Translations under genes and position numbers: made by a program
Notes under the pieces: generated by a model
The model's input: the letters and a program-made list of their open reading frames with translations, nothing else
Database searches by the model: none
Told to the model about the DNA's origin: nothing
Shown here: piece after piece, positions 29,718 to 41,573 of the stretch
Layout: each line of letters starts with the position of its first letter
Position numbering within the stretch: position 1 is the first letter of the stretch
Assembly: GCA_910574455.1 (NCBI GenBank)
Contig: CAJSYZ010000005.1
Span: forward strand, 3,720,001 to 3,784,000
From: Trichaptum fuscoviolaceum
Lineage: Eukaryota > Basidiomycota > Agaricomycetes > Hymenochaetales > Trichaptaceae
DNA: 64,000 nucleotides
Reading direction: 5' to 3'

Positions 29718-30071
29718 TGCAACTTACTTCTTTTATGTATGAGGCACCAGCGATCCCAGACAGAACAGTGCTTTACCCAGGTTAACGCCCAGGTACTGTG
29801 CCCGGACGCGCCCTCTTTTCTAAACTTCGTCTGTGCTTGTAGTGTAGGTTCACCTGCGCCTTGACATGGGCGTGGTGATATGTAAACCAATCTCTCCTCT
29901 TCCTTTCCCTTCTTTAATAGGCGGTGCGCCCACTTAGCCGCCACCTTCGGTGGCGGGCACCTCCCGCCCAGTTTCGTAGTTTACCTCGATGAACGGGCGC
30001 CTCCGTTGTAGATAGGTCATGTACTTAGCTATGCTGCAGGAATAATAAAGCCAAAAAAAAAAAAAAAAAAA

Positions 30072-31910
30072 GACATCGACCGCCACCCCCGTCCCCTCGG
30101 CTCTGGGCTCGCCTGTACAGCTCAGACAAAGGGAACTCGATGTACTACCACCCTCCTCACCACTCCCACCTAGCTCTGATGCTGGTATGCCGTTGGCCTT
30201 CCCGGCAACACCGCGCGCGGGTGAGAAGCGGACGGCCTCTGTCCTGTCCCCATTACCAGGGCACCCTGCTCCCCCCACTGATTCCGTTCCAGAACATGAG
30301 ATGGCACTAATACATGGCATGTACCATCTCTGGGACACCCTCTCTGACCAGCTCACGGCCAACTTTGCTGACCTGAGCAAGACCCCCCCCGAGCGAATGA
30401 TGTTGAACCCAGCACACTAGGTGGACTGTATGCAGCAACCTACATAATGCTGTTGACACTTGTGGATGGGAAGGATGCTAATCCCAACGTCAAAGAGTAT
30501 GCTGACCATGCGGCAGCTGCCTTCCAACAACACCACGCCGAAACCGGCGTCCCACTCCCCCCACCATTTGTATCTCCCCCCACTCCTGACGACGACCCAG
30601 CATCCAGCAAGAGCATGGCCACTATGAACAAGGCCCTCACACAGCTGATCAAGGATGTCCGCGTTATGCAGAAGCAGAATGCAGGCATCACTAAGTTGAA
30701 TAGCGATGTTGGTACCCTCTCCAGACAGGTGCAGACTCTACTCGACCGGCCTCCACCTCGCCCCCCTTGCATCAACCCGCCGCCACCCCCCCAGGTAGCT
30801 CCGGCCCCAGTCCCACTCACCTACGCTCAGGTGGCAGCTGCTACTGCCCCAGCACCCCCTGTCACTACCACCCCAGCCCCCAAGGCCACGGGCAGGACCA
30901 CTCCCAAGAAGGCGCCCTCCTCAGGACGTGCCTCACCCCCACCACCCAAGATGTATGCCAAGGAGCCGACCTTGGTGTTTACAGCTAACCCCTACATCCC
31001 AGCAGCCAAGCGCAAGTCTGGTGCCGCCCTTACAACTGCGGTGCGTAATTTCTTTGCTGAGCTGCCCACCACAAAGCGTCTTCTGGTGCGGTCTGCGGTC
31101 TTCAACACTAAAGGCCGTATCGTATGCACGTTCACTAACCGTCCAGGCTCTACTGAGGGCATGGCGGTCGAAAGCGCTCTTGATAGCCATGCGGGTGCCC
31201 TGTGTGCTCACTTGGCTCCCATTTGCTACACGGGTACCATGCAAGTGCCACCGGTACTCATTGCAACCCGGGTCCGTCCGCGGTCCACCCTTAGGATTTC
31301 CATGGTCCCTACTAGGGACACTACTCTTCCCAAGGGTCAGCGGACGACGTACACTCAGGAGGATCTGCTGGCCGAGTTTAACAGCAATCCCATTCTTAGC
31401 GACCTCCAGTACATTGTCCCTCCCCACTATACAGCACAATCGGATGCACTTGAGAAAGAGAAACTCGAGATTTGCCCGGTTATTTTCACCTTTGCAGACA
31501 GAGAGAAAGGAGAAATACACGAGAAGCTCCTCAAAAAGCCGACCGTGTGGCTCTTCGGACTCCGGCTCCGCCTATCCATCCCACCAATGCGCCCAGGCTT
31601 CTCTCAGTGCGACAGATGCCAGGCGCTTGGTCATTCCAGCAGGGGCTGCAAGGCCCCTATCACATGTGCGTATTGCGCCGGTCCGCATGCCACTAAGTAC
31701 CACCGCTCAAAGTGCCCAACCTGCGCTCAGGAAGCTGTTCCAGCTGGCACTCCATGCTCCCATCCCCGTCTCTGCGCTAACTGTCAGGGCCCTCATAGAT
31801 CCACATCTGTGAAGTGCCCTCAGAGGCGTAAGTATGCCCCTTCACCAAACGATGATGAGTGTGATTCAGACTCTGATTTGCCCGATGACACTATGGAGCA
31901 AGGAGAATGA
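30072..31910 (+). pseudogene. LINE-e ORF1, 5'-truncated, one frameshift
   Basis: Same architecture as LINE-a ORF1 without its first about 45 codons. One base is missing at TTGAACCCAGC (about 30408; other copies have GAACGCC), stopping the upstream part at 30420. Downstream the frame is open with all knuckles to the stop at 31910. In the tail DECDSD replaces DESDSD, a variant shared with LINE-f, -i and -j. Confidence 0.9.
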
Positions 31911-32457
31911 TTGACACACTTTGTGTCCTTCAGTGGAATGCTGCCCACTCATTAGCAGCAATTCATTCTCTTTTTCCTCTTCTTGCTAACAATCCCCGTC
32001 CCCCACACCTTCTACTTATCCAGGAACCGCCCTGGTACAAGATTGGTACCCAACCCTCATTGACTAACCCAGATGGAGATGACGTCTTCAATGTCCCCTC
32101 TATTCCAGGTTACGTCCCCTGCCTCCCACCGGCCACCCGTCCGCGAGTGGTTACTTACGTTTCACGGTCCCTTCCAACACACTCATGGTCTATCGTTGGT
32201 GCAGCGTCACATGGCACTGATGTCCTGACTATTGAGGTTCGCTCTACCCACACTGTCCGCCTCTGCAACTATTACGGCCAGCAGGCGCCAGGGAGGGTAG
32301 CCCCAACCCACACTTACCCAGGTGAGTCGTTTCTCTTCAGTCTCACCCCGGCAATAGCCGCTTCCCTAACGATTGCTGGCGACTTCAATCGCCGGCATCG
32401 TTCCTGGTCAGAGTTGCCATGTTCCAATGCCGAGTCAAACAGGGGGCAACCCTTGGA
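31907..32457 (+). pseudogene. LINE-e ORF2, endonuclease part before LINE-f
   Basis: First 184 codons of ORF2, from the ATGA overlap at 31907. It includes QWNAAHS, IQEPPWYK and GDFNRRHRSWS, then enters the LINE-f oligo(T). It continues in frame at 38854. Confidence 0.9.
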
Positions 32458-32818
32458 TTTTTTTTTTTTTTTTTTTTTTTTTTGGCTTTATTATTCCTGC
32501 AGCATAGCTAAGTACATGACCTATCTACGACGGAGGCGCCCGTCATCGAGGTAAACTACGAAACTGGGCGGGAGGTGCCCGCCACCGAAGGTGGCGGCTA
32601 AGTGGGCGCACCGCCTATTAAAGAAGGGAAAAGGAAGAGGAGAGATTGGTTTACATATCACCACGCCCATGTCAAGGCGCAGGTGAACCTACACTACAAG
32701 CACAAACGAAGTTTAGAAAAGAGGGCGCGTCCGGGCACAGTACCTGGGCGTTAACCTGGGTAAAGCACCGTTCTGTCTGGGATCGCTGGTGCCTTATACA
32801 TAAAAGAAGTAAGTTGCA

Positions 32819-35800
32819 TCAAAGATCAAGAGGGGGGTCTGAAACGTGACCGTTAAAATCATAAAGATCCGGGTCCGTGTCCTGAGTGCGTGGTCCAAGG
32901 GCGCGCCGTACGTACACACGAAGGGTCGTCAGGTCCATGTCCTGGTCGGTTGGGAGGCCATCTAGCTCCATCATCGCAAATGCAAGGCGGATGGCAGCTG
33001 AAGTGCGCTGAGTGGGACGGTCGAGATGCTTAGTGAACTTAAGCCACTTGCGAATCACGTCGATAAGAGGTTCGTCTGCCCACTCTGTGTGGTGGGCTGG
33101 GAGTGGGGTGCCTTTAGGCCAGACCTTTCCAATCCAAGGGCGGAAAGTCTCGCAGCCACCAAGTATGTGGGCGGCGGTCTGGGCAGGCCAAGGGGGATGA
33201 TTGTGCCAGCGACAGTAGGTGATCAGGCCGTTTCTGCGCCTATATTCTGGGCTCATGCGCATCCAGTACGCCCCGAAGGGGCCAGCGCAGCAGAGGACTT
33301 GAGCAACTGCTGAAATCTCAGCGCGGGGGTAGGTGTCCGACATCTCCATGAGTGCGCGCGGACGACGTTTTGGTGGGCCTGTGATTGCCAAGTACTTGTC
33401 GGCAGTGGAGGCAGTGGCATGGGCGAGGTGGTCCTCCCATTGCTTCTGGGCTTTGAGGGTGTTCTGCTCGCGGAGGGCGGATATCGAAGGAAGGGAAGAT
33501 GAGGGTGGCAGTTCTGTGGCTTTCTTTGCCTCTTCATCAGCCCATTCGTTTCCTGGGACGCCTGAGTGGCCCGGGCACCAGTGAAGCTCGATTTTGAGAT
33601 TGGGGTGAATGTCTAGCAGGTTGGTGATGCCTGCTTTCCAAGCGAGTAGTAAGTGGGCGCCAGGTGCTGAGGGCCAGTCGCGGACAAGGCGAAGGGCAGT
33701 TAGCGAATCTGACATGAAGACGATGGACTCCACTTCCAGGAGGTGGCGGCCGAAGTGAGAGGCGGCCCAAGCTGGAGCAGACGCAAGGGAGAAGATCTCA
33801 GCGTCAGTGGCAGTGGCGATTTTGGGGGAAGCGCAGTGTCTGAAGCCCAAGCGATGGTGACCGCGCATAGCGACAATTGCTGAGCCAGACTTGTGCTCGA
33901 GTCTGGAGCCGTCTGTGAAGATCTGGACGGAGGTGGTGGTGCACAGAGAGTTGGCAGATGCGACAAACGCCTGGCGAGTGTCAGTGTCAATGGGACCGGC
34001 AGGGATGGCAAATTTGAGGCGTCCTCCAGCAAAGGCAAGTGGATCCTCCCAGGGAGAGTGTGTGTACGCAGGGACCTGTTGGGCAATCGGGACACGGTCG
34101 GCAAGCGAAGAAGAGTACAGGCGTGGTTTTTGTGCTGCAGGAATAGCACGTCTACCTACAGAATGTGGAGTGCGCCAGAGGCGAAGAGCATGATTAGTTT
34201 TAATATGAAACGGGGGCATAGAGCAAAGGTAATTGGTGCTTAGCGGTGAAGCGCCTCGGTAAACACCAAGGATCCACCTGCAAGCGGTGTTTTGGACACC
34301 CTGTAGACGAGCCACAAGGGTCTTCTGGCGGGTGCCAGTGTACCAAACCGGCGCAGCCCATGCGAGGACTGTTCTGACGCAGGCTGAGTAGAGCTGGCGA
34401 AGGTTGAGGGCGGACATGCCACGCTCTGTGTTGGCGAGCAGGCGAATGGCAGCGAGTGTGGAGAGGCCCTTGGAGCGCATGCGCTCAACATGGGGTTTGA
34501 AAGACAAGGCCGGATCCCACCAGATCCCCAACCACCGGAGTGGGATGGAGGGCTTAATGAGAGTGTCCTCGTTGAGTTGGACGCCCCGGGAGTCCCAGCC
34601 GCGATATCTTTGGCGACGCCCAGGGGGGTGGAAATGGAGGAGCTTGGTCTTTGCGGTCTCGATGTTGAGATTGATGTCGTTGAAGTTCGAGTTGAGGTGG
34701 TGGTAAGCGCCTACTAAGTTCCTGCAGTTGGCGGTGACTGATGAGCCAGTGATGGCAATCATGTGGTTGTCGACGTATGCTAGGAGCTCGCAGTCAGGGT
34801 GGTGGAACCGCTGAATCGCAATAGCTGCAAAAAGAGTGGAGAGAATGGGTGAGACTGGTGAGCCCTGAGGCGTCCCAAAGTCCGGTTTACGGACACTAGG
34901 GAGTGTGGTGCCATCGAAAGAGATAGCAGCCTCCCGCCCGGTCATGAAAGAAAGGCACCAGTCCGCCATGTCTGGCGAACAACCTAACTCCAAGAGCCGG
35001 TGGTGGAGATGTTGTGGATGCACCGAGTCAAAGAAGCCTTGTATGTCCACCGCTAGGACAGAGCACACTTTGTCTTCTGACTGGGCTTTCTCCACAATCG
35101 CTGTAAGAGGCGTTGGGCAGCGTCGTAGACAGAGTGCCCTTGACGCCCGCCGTACTGGTTTGGGGGAAGCCAGTTCTGGGTGTTAGCCAGAAACTGGAGA
35201 CGGTTAGCAATGATCTTCTCAAGGAGTTTCCCTAAGGTCTCCTCAAGAGTAATTGGTCTGTAGGACCGAGGAGAAAATTGGTCCTTCTTGTTTGGCTTCC
35301 TGAGCATTACTACCTTTGTTATCCGCCAGCACGCTGGGTGGTGGCCCAAGCGCAGACAGTCGTTGAACAAAGATAGCACCTCTTTAGCGAAGGATCCAAT
35401 CACCCATTTGAGGGGACGGTATCCAACGCCCGAGGGGCCAGGAGCAGACAAGTTGGAAGTGCCGGCCAGGGCGTCCATAAGCTCTTTCATGAGTATTGGA
35501 GGCGCCGCTGCAGAAGGTGGGGGCAGCGGGCGTAAGCCCGCTGCTGGAAGTGGAGGGGGAGGAGGAAAGTAGGTAGAATGAAACAACTCAGCTTTCTCCT
35601 GCTCAGTGGTGGTGAAGGTGCCGTCTGGTTTCCTCAGCGAAGGCACAGGAGTAGGGCGGATACCGAGGCCGCGCTTGGCCCAGCTCCAGATATTGGTGGA
35701 ATTGGCGTCTTTGACCTGTTCTGCATAGAACACGCGACGCGCTGCTCTGGTGGTGGCTTTGAAGGCGCGTTTAGCAGCGGCGCGCAAACGGGCGGTAGGG

Positions 35801-36814
35801 GCGTCCTTAATTGCCGCGAGTGAGGATGAGCACTCAGGGGACCACCATGGGACCTCTGTCTTGGAGCGCTTTCTGGGTTTAGTCATGGACTCCATCGCCG
35901 CCACCATTGCAGATTGAATGGCTTTGGCTTTGGCATCTAGTTCAGCCTTGTCTGACGCAGGAAGCGCAAACGCCTCATGCAGCAAGGGGAAGGCAGTAGC
36001 ACACCACGCCTCTCTGTCATCATTAGACCAGTCTGGGGGGCCGTGGAAGGTGGACGAACGGTCCAACTGGCACCTCCCATGTGAGTAGGGTGTGGTCTGA
36101 GAGAGCGGAGTGGGAGCTGGTGAAGGTATCCATCACCTGCTCTGGTGGGATGTTGGGCGCAGTCCAAACCATATCGATCGGACAACGCGGCCCATCTTTA
36201 CCCGGACGAGTGTCCACATCTGGGTGATGGGCAGGCTCATGTCCATGCTCTCGGAAGAAGTCATCCAAGGGTTGCCCCCTGTTTGACTCGGCATTGGAAC
36301 ATGGCAACTCTGACCAGGAACGATGCCGGCGATTGAAGTCGCCAGCAATCGTTAGGGAAGCGGCTATTGCCGGGGTGAGATTGAAGAGAAACGACTCACC
36401 TGGGTAAGTGGGGGTTGGGGCGGTGCGCTCTGGAGCCTGCTGACCATAGTAATTGCAGAGGCGGACAGTGTGGGTAGAGCGAACCTCAATAGTCAGGACA
36501 TCAGTGCCATGTGACGCTGCACCGACGATAGACCATGAATGTGTTGGGAGGGACCGTGAAACGTAAGTAACCACTCGCGGACGGGTGGCCGGTGGGAGGC
36601 AGGGGACGTAACCTGGAATAGAAGGGACATTGAAGACGTCATCTCCATCTGGGTTAGTCAATGAGGGTTGGGTACCAATCTTGTACCAGGGCGGTTCCTG
36701 GATAAGTAGAAGGTGTGGGGGACGGGGATTGTTAGCAAGAAGAGGAAAAAGAGAATGAATTGCTGCTAATGAGTGGGCAGCATTCCACTGAAGGACACGA
36801 AGTGTGTCAATCAT
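32819..36814 (-). pseudogene. LINE-f ORF2: two frameshifts and YVDN active site
   Basis: Complete length. Endonuclease, RT and RNase H motifs are as in other copies. Two lesions: one extra base near 36028 (after LPRPPRL) and two extra bases near 35099 (before RT motif A). RT motif C reads YVDN instead of YVDD (Asn codon complement at 34766-34768), which removes the second catalytic aspartate. RT motif B region is intact here (FMTGREAAISFDG), unlike the shared frameshift in LINE-c, -d, -i and -j. A 15-base deletion (MPPFHIKTNH for MPPFQFYFNYLKTNH) is shared with LINE-i. Confidence 0.9.
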
Positions 36815-38772
36815 TCTCCTTGCTCCATAGTGTCGTCGGGCAAATCAGAGTCTGAATCACACTCATCATCGTTTGGTGAAGGGGCATACTTACGCCTCTG
36901 AGGGCACTTCACAGATGTGGATCTATGAGGGCCCTGACAGTTAGCGCAGAGACGGGGATGGGAGCATGGAGTGCCAGCTGGAACAGCTTCCTGAGCGCAG
37001 GTTGGGCACTTCGAGCGGTGGTACTTAGTGGCATGCGGACCGGCGCAATACGCACATGTGATAGGGGCCTTGCAGCCCCTGCTGGAATGACCAAGCGCCT
37101 GGCATCTGTCGCACTGAGAGAAGCCTGGGCGCATTGGTGGGATGGATAGGCGGAGCCGGAGTCCGAAGAGCCACACGGTCGGCTTTTTGAGGAGCTTCTC
37201 GCGTATTTCTCCTTTCTCTCTGTCTGCAAAGGTGAAAATAACCGGGCAAATCTCGAGTTTCTCTTTCTCGAGTGCATCCGATTGTGCTGTGAAATGGGGG
37301 GGGACAATGTACTGGAGGTCGCTAAGAATGGGATTGCTGTTAAACTCGGCCAGCAGATCCTCCTGAGTGTACGTCGTCCGCTGACCCTTGGGAAGAGTAG
37401 TGTCCCTAGTAGGGACCATGGAAATCCTAAGGGTGGACCGCGGACGGACCCGGGTTGCAGTGAGTACCGGTGGCACTTGCATGGTACCCGTGTAGCAAAT
37501 GGGAGCCAAGTGAGCACACAGGGCACCCGCATGGCTATCAAGAGCGCTTTCGACCGCCATGCCCTCAGTAGAGCCTGGACGGTTAGTGAACGTGCATACA
37601 ATACGGCCTTTGGTGTTGAAAACCGCAGACCGCACCAGAAGACGCTTTGTGGTGGGCAGCTCAGCAAAGAAATTACGCACCGCAGTTGTAAGGGCGGCAC
37701 CAGACTTGCGCTTAGCTGCTGGGATGTAGGGGTTAGCTGTAAACACCAAGGTCGGCTCCTTGGCATACATCTTGGGTGGTGGGGGTGAGGAACGTCCTGA
37801 GGAGGGCGCCTTCTTGGGAGTGGTCCTGCCCGTGGCCTTGGGGGCTGGGGTGGTAGTGGCAGGGGGTGCTGGGGCAGCAACAGCTGCCACCTGAGCATAG
37901 GTGAGTGGGACTGGGGCCGGAGCTACCTGGGGAGGTGGCGGCGGGTTGATGCGAGGGGGGCGAGGTGGAGGCCGGTCGAGTAGAGTCTGCACCTGTCTGG
38001 AGAGGGTGCCAACATCGCTGTTCAACTTACTGATGCCTGCATTCTGCTTCTGCACAACGCGGACTTCCTTGATCAGCTGTCCAAGAGCCTTGTTCATAGT
38101 GGCCATGCTCTTGCTAGATGCTGGTTCGTCGTCAGGAGTGGGGGGAGATACAAATGGTGGGGGGAGTGGGACGCCGGTTTCGGCGTGGTGTTGTTGGAAG
38201 GCAGCTGCCACAAGGTCAGCATACTCTTTGACATTGGGGTTAGCATCCTTCCCATCCACAAGTGTCGACAGCATTGTGTAGGTTGCTGCATACAGTCCAC
38301 CTAGTGTGCTGGCGTTCAACATCATTCGCTCGTGGGGGGTCTTGCTCAGGTCAGCGAAGTTGGCCGTGAGCTTGTCAGAGAGGGTGTCCCAGAGATGGTA
38401 CATGCCATGTATTAGTGCCATCTCATGTTCCGGAATGGAATCAGTGGGGGGAGCAGGGCGCCCCGGTAGTGGGGACAGGACGGAGGCCGTACGCTTCTCA
38501 CCCGCGCGCGGTGTTGCCGGGAAGGCCAACGGCATATCAGCATCAGAGCTAGGTGGGAGTGGTGAGGAGGGTGGTAGTACATCGAGTTCCCTTTGTCTGA
38601 GCTGTACAGGCGAGCCCAGAGCCGAGGGGACGGGGGTGGCGGTCGCTGTCGTTGCCGGAGCAACAACGGTGACGGAGGGGGGTTGGCCAGTGGCGGCGGC
38701 AGCAGCAGACGCTGACGACCGACCAGGTTTGGCCGCGATAGACGGTTTCTTAGATGTGTGGCTGTCTGCCAT
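36811..38772 (-). CDS. LINE ORF1 protein, complete (LINE-f)
   Basis: 653 codons from MADSHTSKK (38772) to the TGA overlapped by the ORF2 ATG. Pro/Ala-rich N-terminal half, central conserved region, then knuckles CDRCQALGHSSRGC, CAYCAGPHATKYH, CPTC...H and CANCQGPHRS, and an acidic tail. It is intact; together with LINE-a ORF1 it is the only full-length undamaged ORF1. It lies about 67 nt inside the element 5' end, so an internal promoter and short leader are likely. Confidence 0.9.
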   Translation of the reverse strand: MADSHTSKKPSIAAKPGRSSASAAAAATGQPPSVTVVAPATTATATPVPSALGSPVQLRQRELDVLPPSSPLPPSSDADMPLAFPATPRAGEKRTASVLSPLPGRPAPPTDSIPEHEMALIHGMYHLWDTLSDKLTANFADLSKTPHERMMLNASTLGGLYAATYTMLSTLVDGKDANPNVKEYADLVAAAFQQHHAETGVPLPPPFVSPPTPDDEPASSKSMATMNKALGQLIKEVRVVQKQNAGISKLNSDVGTLSRQVQTLLDRPPPRPPRINPPPPPQVAPAPVPLTYAQVAAVAAPAPPATTTPAPKATGRTTPKKAPSSGRSSPPPPKMYAKEPTLVFTANPYIPAAKRKSGAALTTAVRNFFAELPTTKRLLVRSAVFNTKGRIVCTFTNRPGSTEGMAVESALDSHAGALCAHLAPICYTGTMQVPPVLTATRVRPRSTLRISMVPTRDTTLPKGQRTTYTQEDLLAEFNSNPILSDLQYIVPPHFTAQSDALEKEKLEICPVIFTFADREKGEIREKLLKKPTVWLFGLRLRLSIPPMRPGFSQCDRCQALGHSSRGCKAPITCAYCAGPHATKYHRSKCPTCAQEAVPAGTPCSHPRLCANCQGPHRSTSVKCPQRRKYAPSPNDDECDSDSDLPDDTMEQGE

Positions 38773-38853
38773 GCCTAACCGATGGGAGCGGGGGGGCTCG
38801 ACCAAATCGGGAAGGTAGTGGTTAGAGGTCAAGAAGGATGGGCAACCCTTGGA

Positions 38854-40156
38854 TGACTTCTTCCGAGAGCATGGACATGAGCCTGCCCATCACCCAGATG
38901 TGGACACTCGTCCGGGTAAAGATGGGCCGCGTTGTCCGATCGATATGGTTTGGACTGCGCCCAATATCCCACCAGAGCAGGTGATGGACACATTCACCAG
39001 CTCCCACTCCGCTCTCTCAGACCACACCCTACTCACATGGGAGGTGCCAGTTGGACCATTCGTCCACCTTCCACGGCCCCCCAGACTGTCTAACGATGAC
39101 AGAGAGGCATGGTGTGCTACTGCCTTTCCCTTGCTGCACGAGGCGTTCGCGCTTCCTGCGTCAGACAAGGCTGAACTAGATGCCAAAGCCAAAGCCATCC
39201 AATCTGCAATGGTGGCGGCGATGGAATCAATGACTAAACCCAGAAAGCGCTCCAAGACAGAGGTCCCCTGGTGGTCCCCTGAGTGCTCATCCTCACTCGC
39301 GGCAATTAAGGACGCCCCTACCGCCCGTTTGCGCGCCGCTGCTAAACGCGCCTTCAAAGCCACCACCAGAGCAGCGCGTTGCGTGTTCTATGCAGAGCAG
39401 GTGAAAGACGCCAATTCCACCAACATCTGGAGCTGGGCCAAGCGTGGCCTCGGCATCCGCCCTACTCCTGTGCCTTCGCTGAGGAAACCAGACAGCACCT
39501 TCACCACTACTGAGCAGGAGAAAGCTGAGTTATTCCATTCTACCTACTTCCCTCCTCCCCCACCACTTCCAGCAGCGGGCTTACGCCCGCTGCCCCCACC
39601 TTCTGCAGCGGCGCCTCCCATACTCATGAAAGAGCTTATGGATGCCCTGGCCGGCACCTCCAACTTGTCTGCTCCTGGCCCCTCGGGCGTCGGATACCGT
39701 CCCCTCAAATGGGTGATTGGATCCTTCGCTAAGGAGGTGCTATCTTTGTTCAACGACTGTCTGCGCTTGGGCCACCACCCAGCGTGCTGGCGGATAACGA
39801 AGGTAGTAATGCTCAGGAAGCCAAACAAGAAGGACCAATTCTCTCCTCGGTCTTACAGACCGATTACTCTTGAGGAGACCTTAGGGAAACTCCTTGAGAA
39901 GATTCTTGCTAACCGTCTCCAGTTTCTGGCTAACACCCAGAACTGGCTTCCCCCAAACCAGTACGGCGGGCGTCAAGGGCACTCTGTCTACGACGCCGCC
40001 CAACGCCTTTTACAGATTGTGGAGAAAGCCCAGTCGGAAGACAAAGTGTGTTCTGTCCTAGCGGTGGACATACAAGGCTTCTTTGACTCGGTCCATCCAC
40101 AACACCTCCACCACCGGCTCTTGGAGTTAGGTTGTTCGCCAGACATGGCGGACTGG
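38854..40156 (+). pseudogene. LINE-e ORF2, continuation to RT motif A
   Basis: Continues the endonuclease (PIDMVW, LSDHTLL), the linker and RT up to VLAVDIQGFFD and DMADW. It then runs into the oligo(T) of LINE-g. No frameshift in this stretch. RT motifs B and C and RNase H are lost. Confidence 0.9.
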
Positions 40157-41505
40157 TTTTTTTTTTTTTTTTTTTTTTTTGGCTTTATTATTCCTGCAGC
40201 ATAGCTAAGTACATGACCTATCTACAACGGAGGCGCCCGTCATCGAGGTAAACTACGAAACTGGGCGGGAGGTGCCCGCCACCGAAGGTGGCGGCTAGGT
40301 GGGCGCACCGCCTATTAAAGAAGGGAAAAGGAAGAGGAGAGATTGGTTTACATATCACCATGCCCATGTCAAGGCGCAGGTGAACCTACACTACAAGCAC
40401 AGACTAAGTTTAGAAAAGAGGGCGCGTCCGGGCACAGTACCTGGGCGTTAACCTGGGTAAAGCACCGTTCTGTCTGGGATCGCTGGTGCCTCATACATAG
40501 CAAAGAAGTAAGTTGCATCAAAGATCAAGAGGAGGGTCTGAAACGTGACCGTTAAAATCATAAAGATCCGGGTCCGTGTCCTGAGTGCGTGGTCCAAGGG
40601 CGCGCCGTACGTACACACGAAGGGTCGTCAGGTCCATGCCCTGGTCGGTTGGGAGGCCATCTAGCTCCATCATCGCAAATGCAAGGCGGATGGCAGCTGA
40701 GGTGCGCTGAGTGGGGCGGTCGAGATGCCTAGTGAACTTAAGCCACTTGCGAATCACGTCGATAAGGGGTTCATCTGCCCACTCTGTGTGGTGGGCTGGG
40801 AGTGGGGTGCCTTTGGGCCAGACCTTACCAATCCAAGGGCGGAAAGTCTCGCAACCACCAAGTATGTGGGCGGCGGTCTGGGCAGGCCAAGGGGGGTGAT
40901 TGTGCCAACGACAGTAGGTGATCAGGCCGTTTCTGCGCCTATATTCTGGGCTCATGCGCATCCAGTACGCCCCGAAGGGGCCAGCGCAGCAGAGGACTTG
41001 AGCAACTGCTGAAATCTCAGCGCGGGGGTAGGTGTCCGACATCTCCATGAGTGCGCGCGGACGACGTTTTGGTGGGCCTGTGATTGCCAAGTACTTGTCG
41101 GCAGTGGAGGCAGTGGCATGGGCGAGGTGGTCCTCCCATTGCTTCTGGGCGTTGAGGGTGTTCTGCTCGCGGAGGGCGGATATCGAAGGAAGGGAAGATG
41201 AGGGTGGCAGTTCTGTGGCTTTCTTTGCCTCTTCATCAGCCCATTCGTTTCCTGGGACGCCTGAGTGGCCCGGGCACCAGTGAAACTCGATTTTGAGATT
41301 GGGATGAATGTCCAGCAGGTTGGTGATGCCTGCTTTCCAAGCGAGTAGTAGGTGGGCGCCAGGTGCTGAGGGCCAATCGCGGACAAGGCGAAGGGCGGTT
41401 AGCGAGTCTGACATGAAGACGATGGACTCCACTTCCAGGAGGTGGCGGCCGAAGTGAGAGGCGGCCCAAGCTGGAGCAGACGCAAGGGAGAAGATCTCAG
41501 CGTCA
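40157..41505 (-). mobile_element. LINE-g, 5'-truncated minus-strand LINE
   Basis: Oligo(T) at 40157-40180, 3' UTR, and ORF2 from its C-terminus back to the RNase H domain (GACGCTGAGATC at about 41505). It meets the 5' end of LINE-h head to head with a single extra base (41506). No target duplication of the LINE-e sequence GACATGGCGGACTGG is found at the far end. Confidence 0.85.
40518..41505 (-). pseudogene. LINE-g ORF2, RNase H C-terminal part
   Basis: Open from the truncation point through DAEIFSLASAPAWA, FMSDSLTALRLV and CPGHSGVPGNEWADE to the family C-terminus and stop at 40518. Endonuclease and RT are missing. Confidence 0.85.
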
Positions 41506-41573
41506 CATCCTTCTTGACCTCTAACCACTACCTTCCCGATTTGGTCGAGCCCCCCCGCTCCCATCGGTTAGGC

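Larger units (their letters stand above)
11146..30071 (+). mobile_element. LINE-d, 5'-truncated LINE split by gypsy B
   Basis: LINE-d consists of 11146-12810 and 25530-30071, about 6.2 kb in total. It starts at GACATCGACC within ORF1, directly after the poly(A) of LINE-c, and ends in a 19-base A tract (30053-30071). The same start base follows an A tract at 30072, 48296 and 54482. Gypsy B interrupts ORF1 with a 5-bp duplication GAAGC (12806-12810 and 25530-25534). Confidence 0.9.
32458..38839 (-). mobile_element. LINE-f, full-length minus-strand LINE with 14-bp TSD
   Basis: Oligo(T) at 32458-32483 (the poly(A) tail), 3' UTR, ORF2, ORF1 and 5' end ATCCTTCTTGACC at 38839. It is flanked by perfect GGGCAACCCTTGGA duplications (32444-32457, 38840-38853), the mark of target-primed reverse transcription. 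The 5' end equals that of LINE-a and LINE-h, so it is a complete insertion of about 6.4 kb. It defines the full-length family consensus in this window. Confidence 0.95.
30072..40156 (+). mobile_element. LINE-e, 5'-truncated, split by LINE-f and cut off by LINE-g
   Basis: LINE-e is 30072-32457 plus 38854-40156. It begins with the recurrent truncation GACATCGACC straight after the LINE-d poly(A). LINE-f is inserted at GGGCAACCCTTGGA (32444-32457, repeated at 38840-38853). At 40156, within RT between motifs A and B, the oligo(T) of minus-strand LINE-g begins; the 3' third of LINE-e is missing. Confidence 0.9.
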
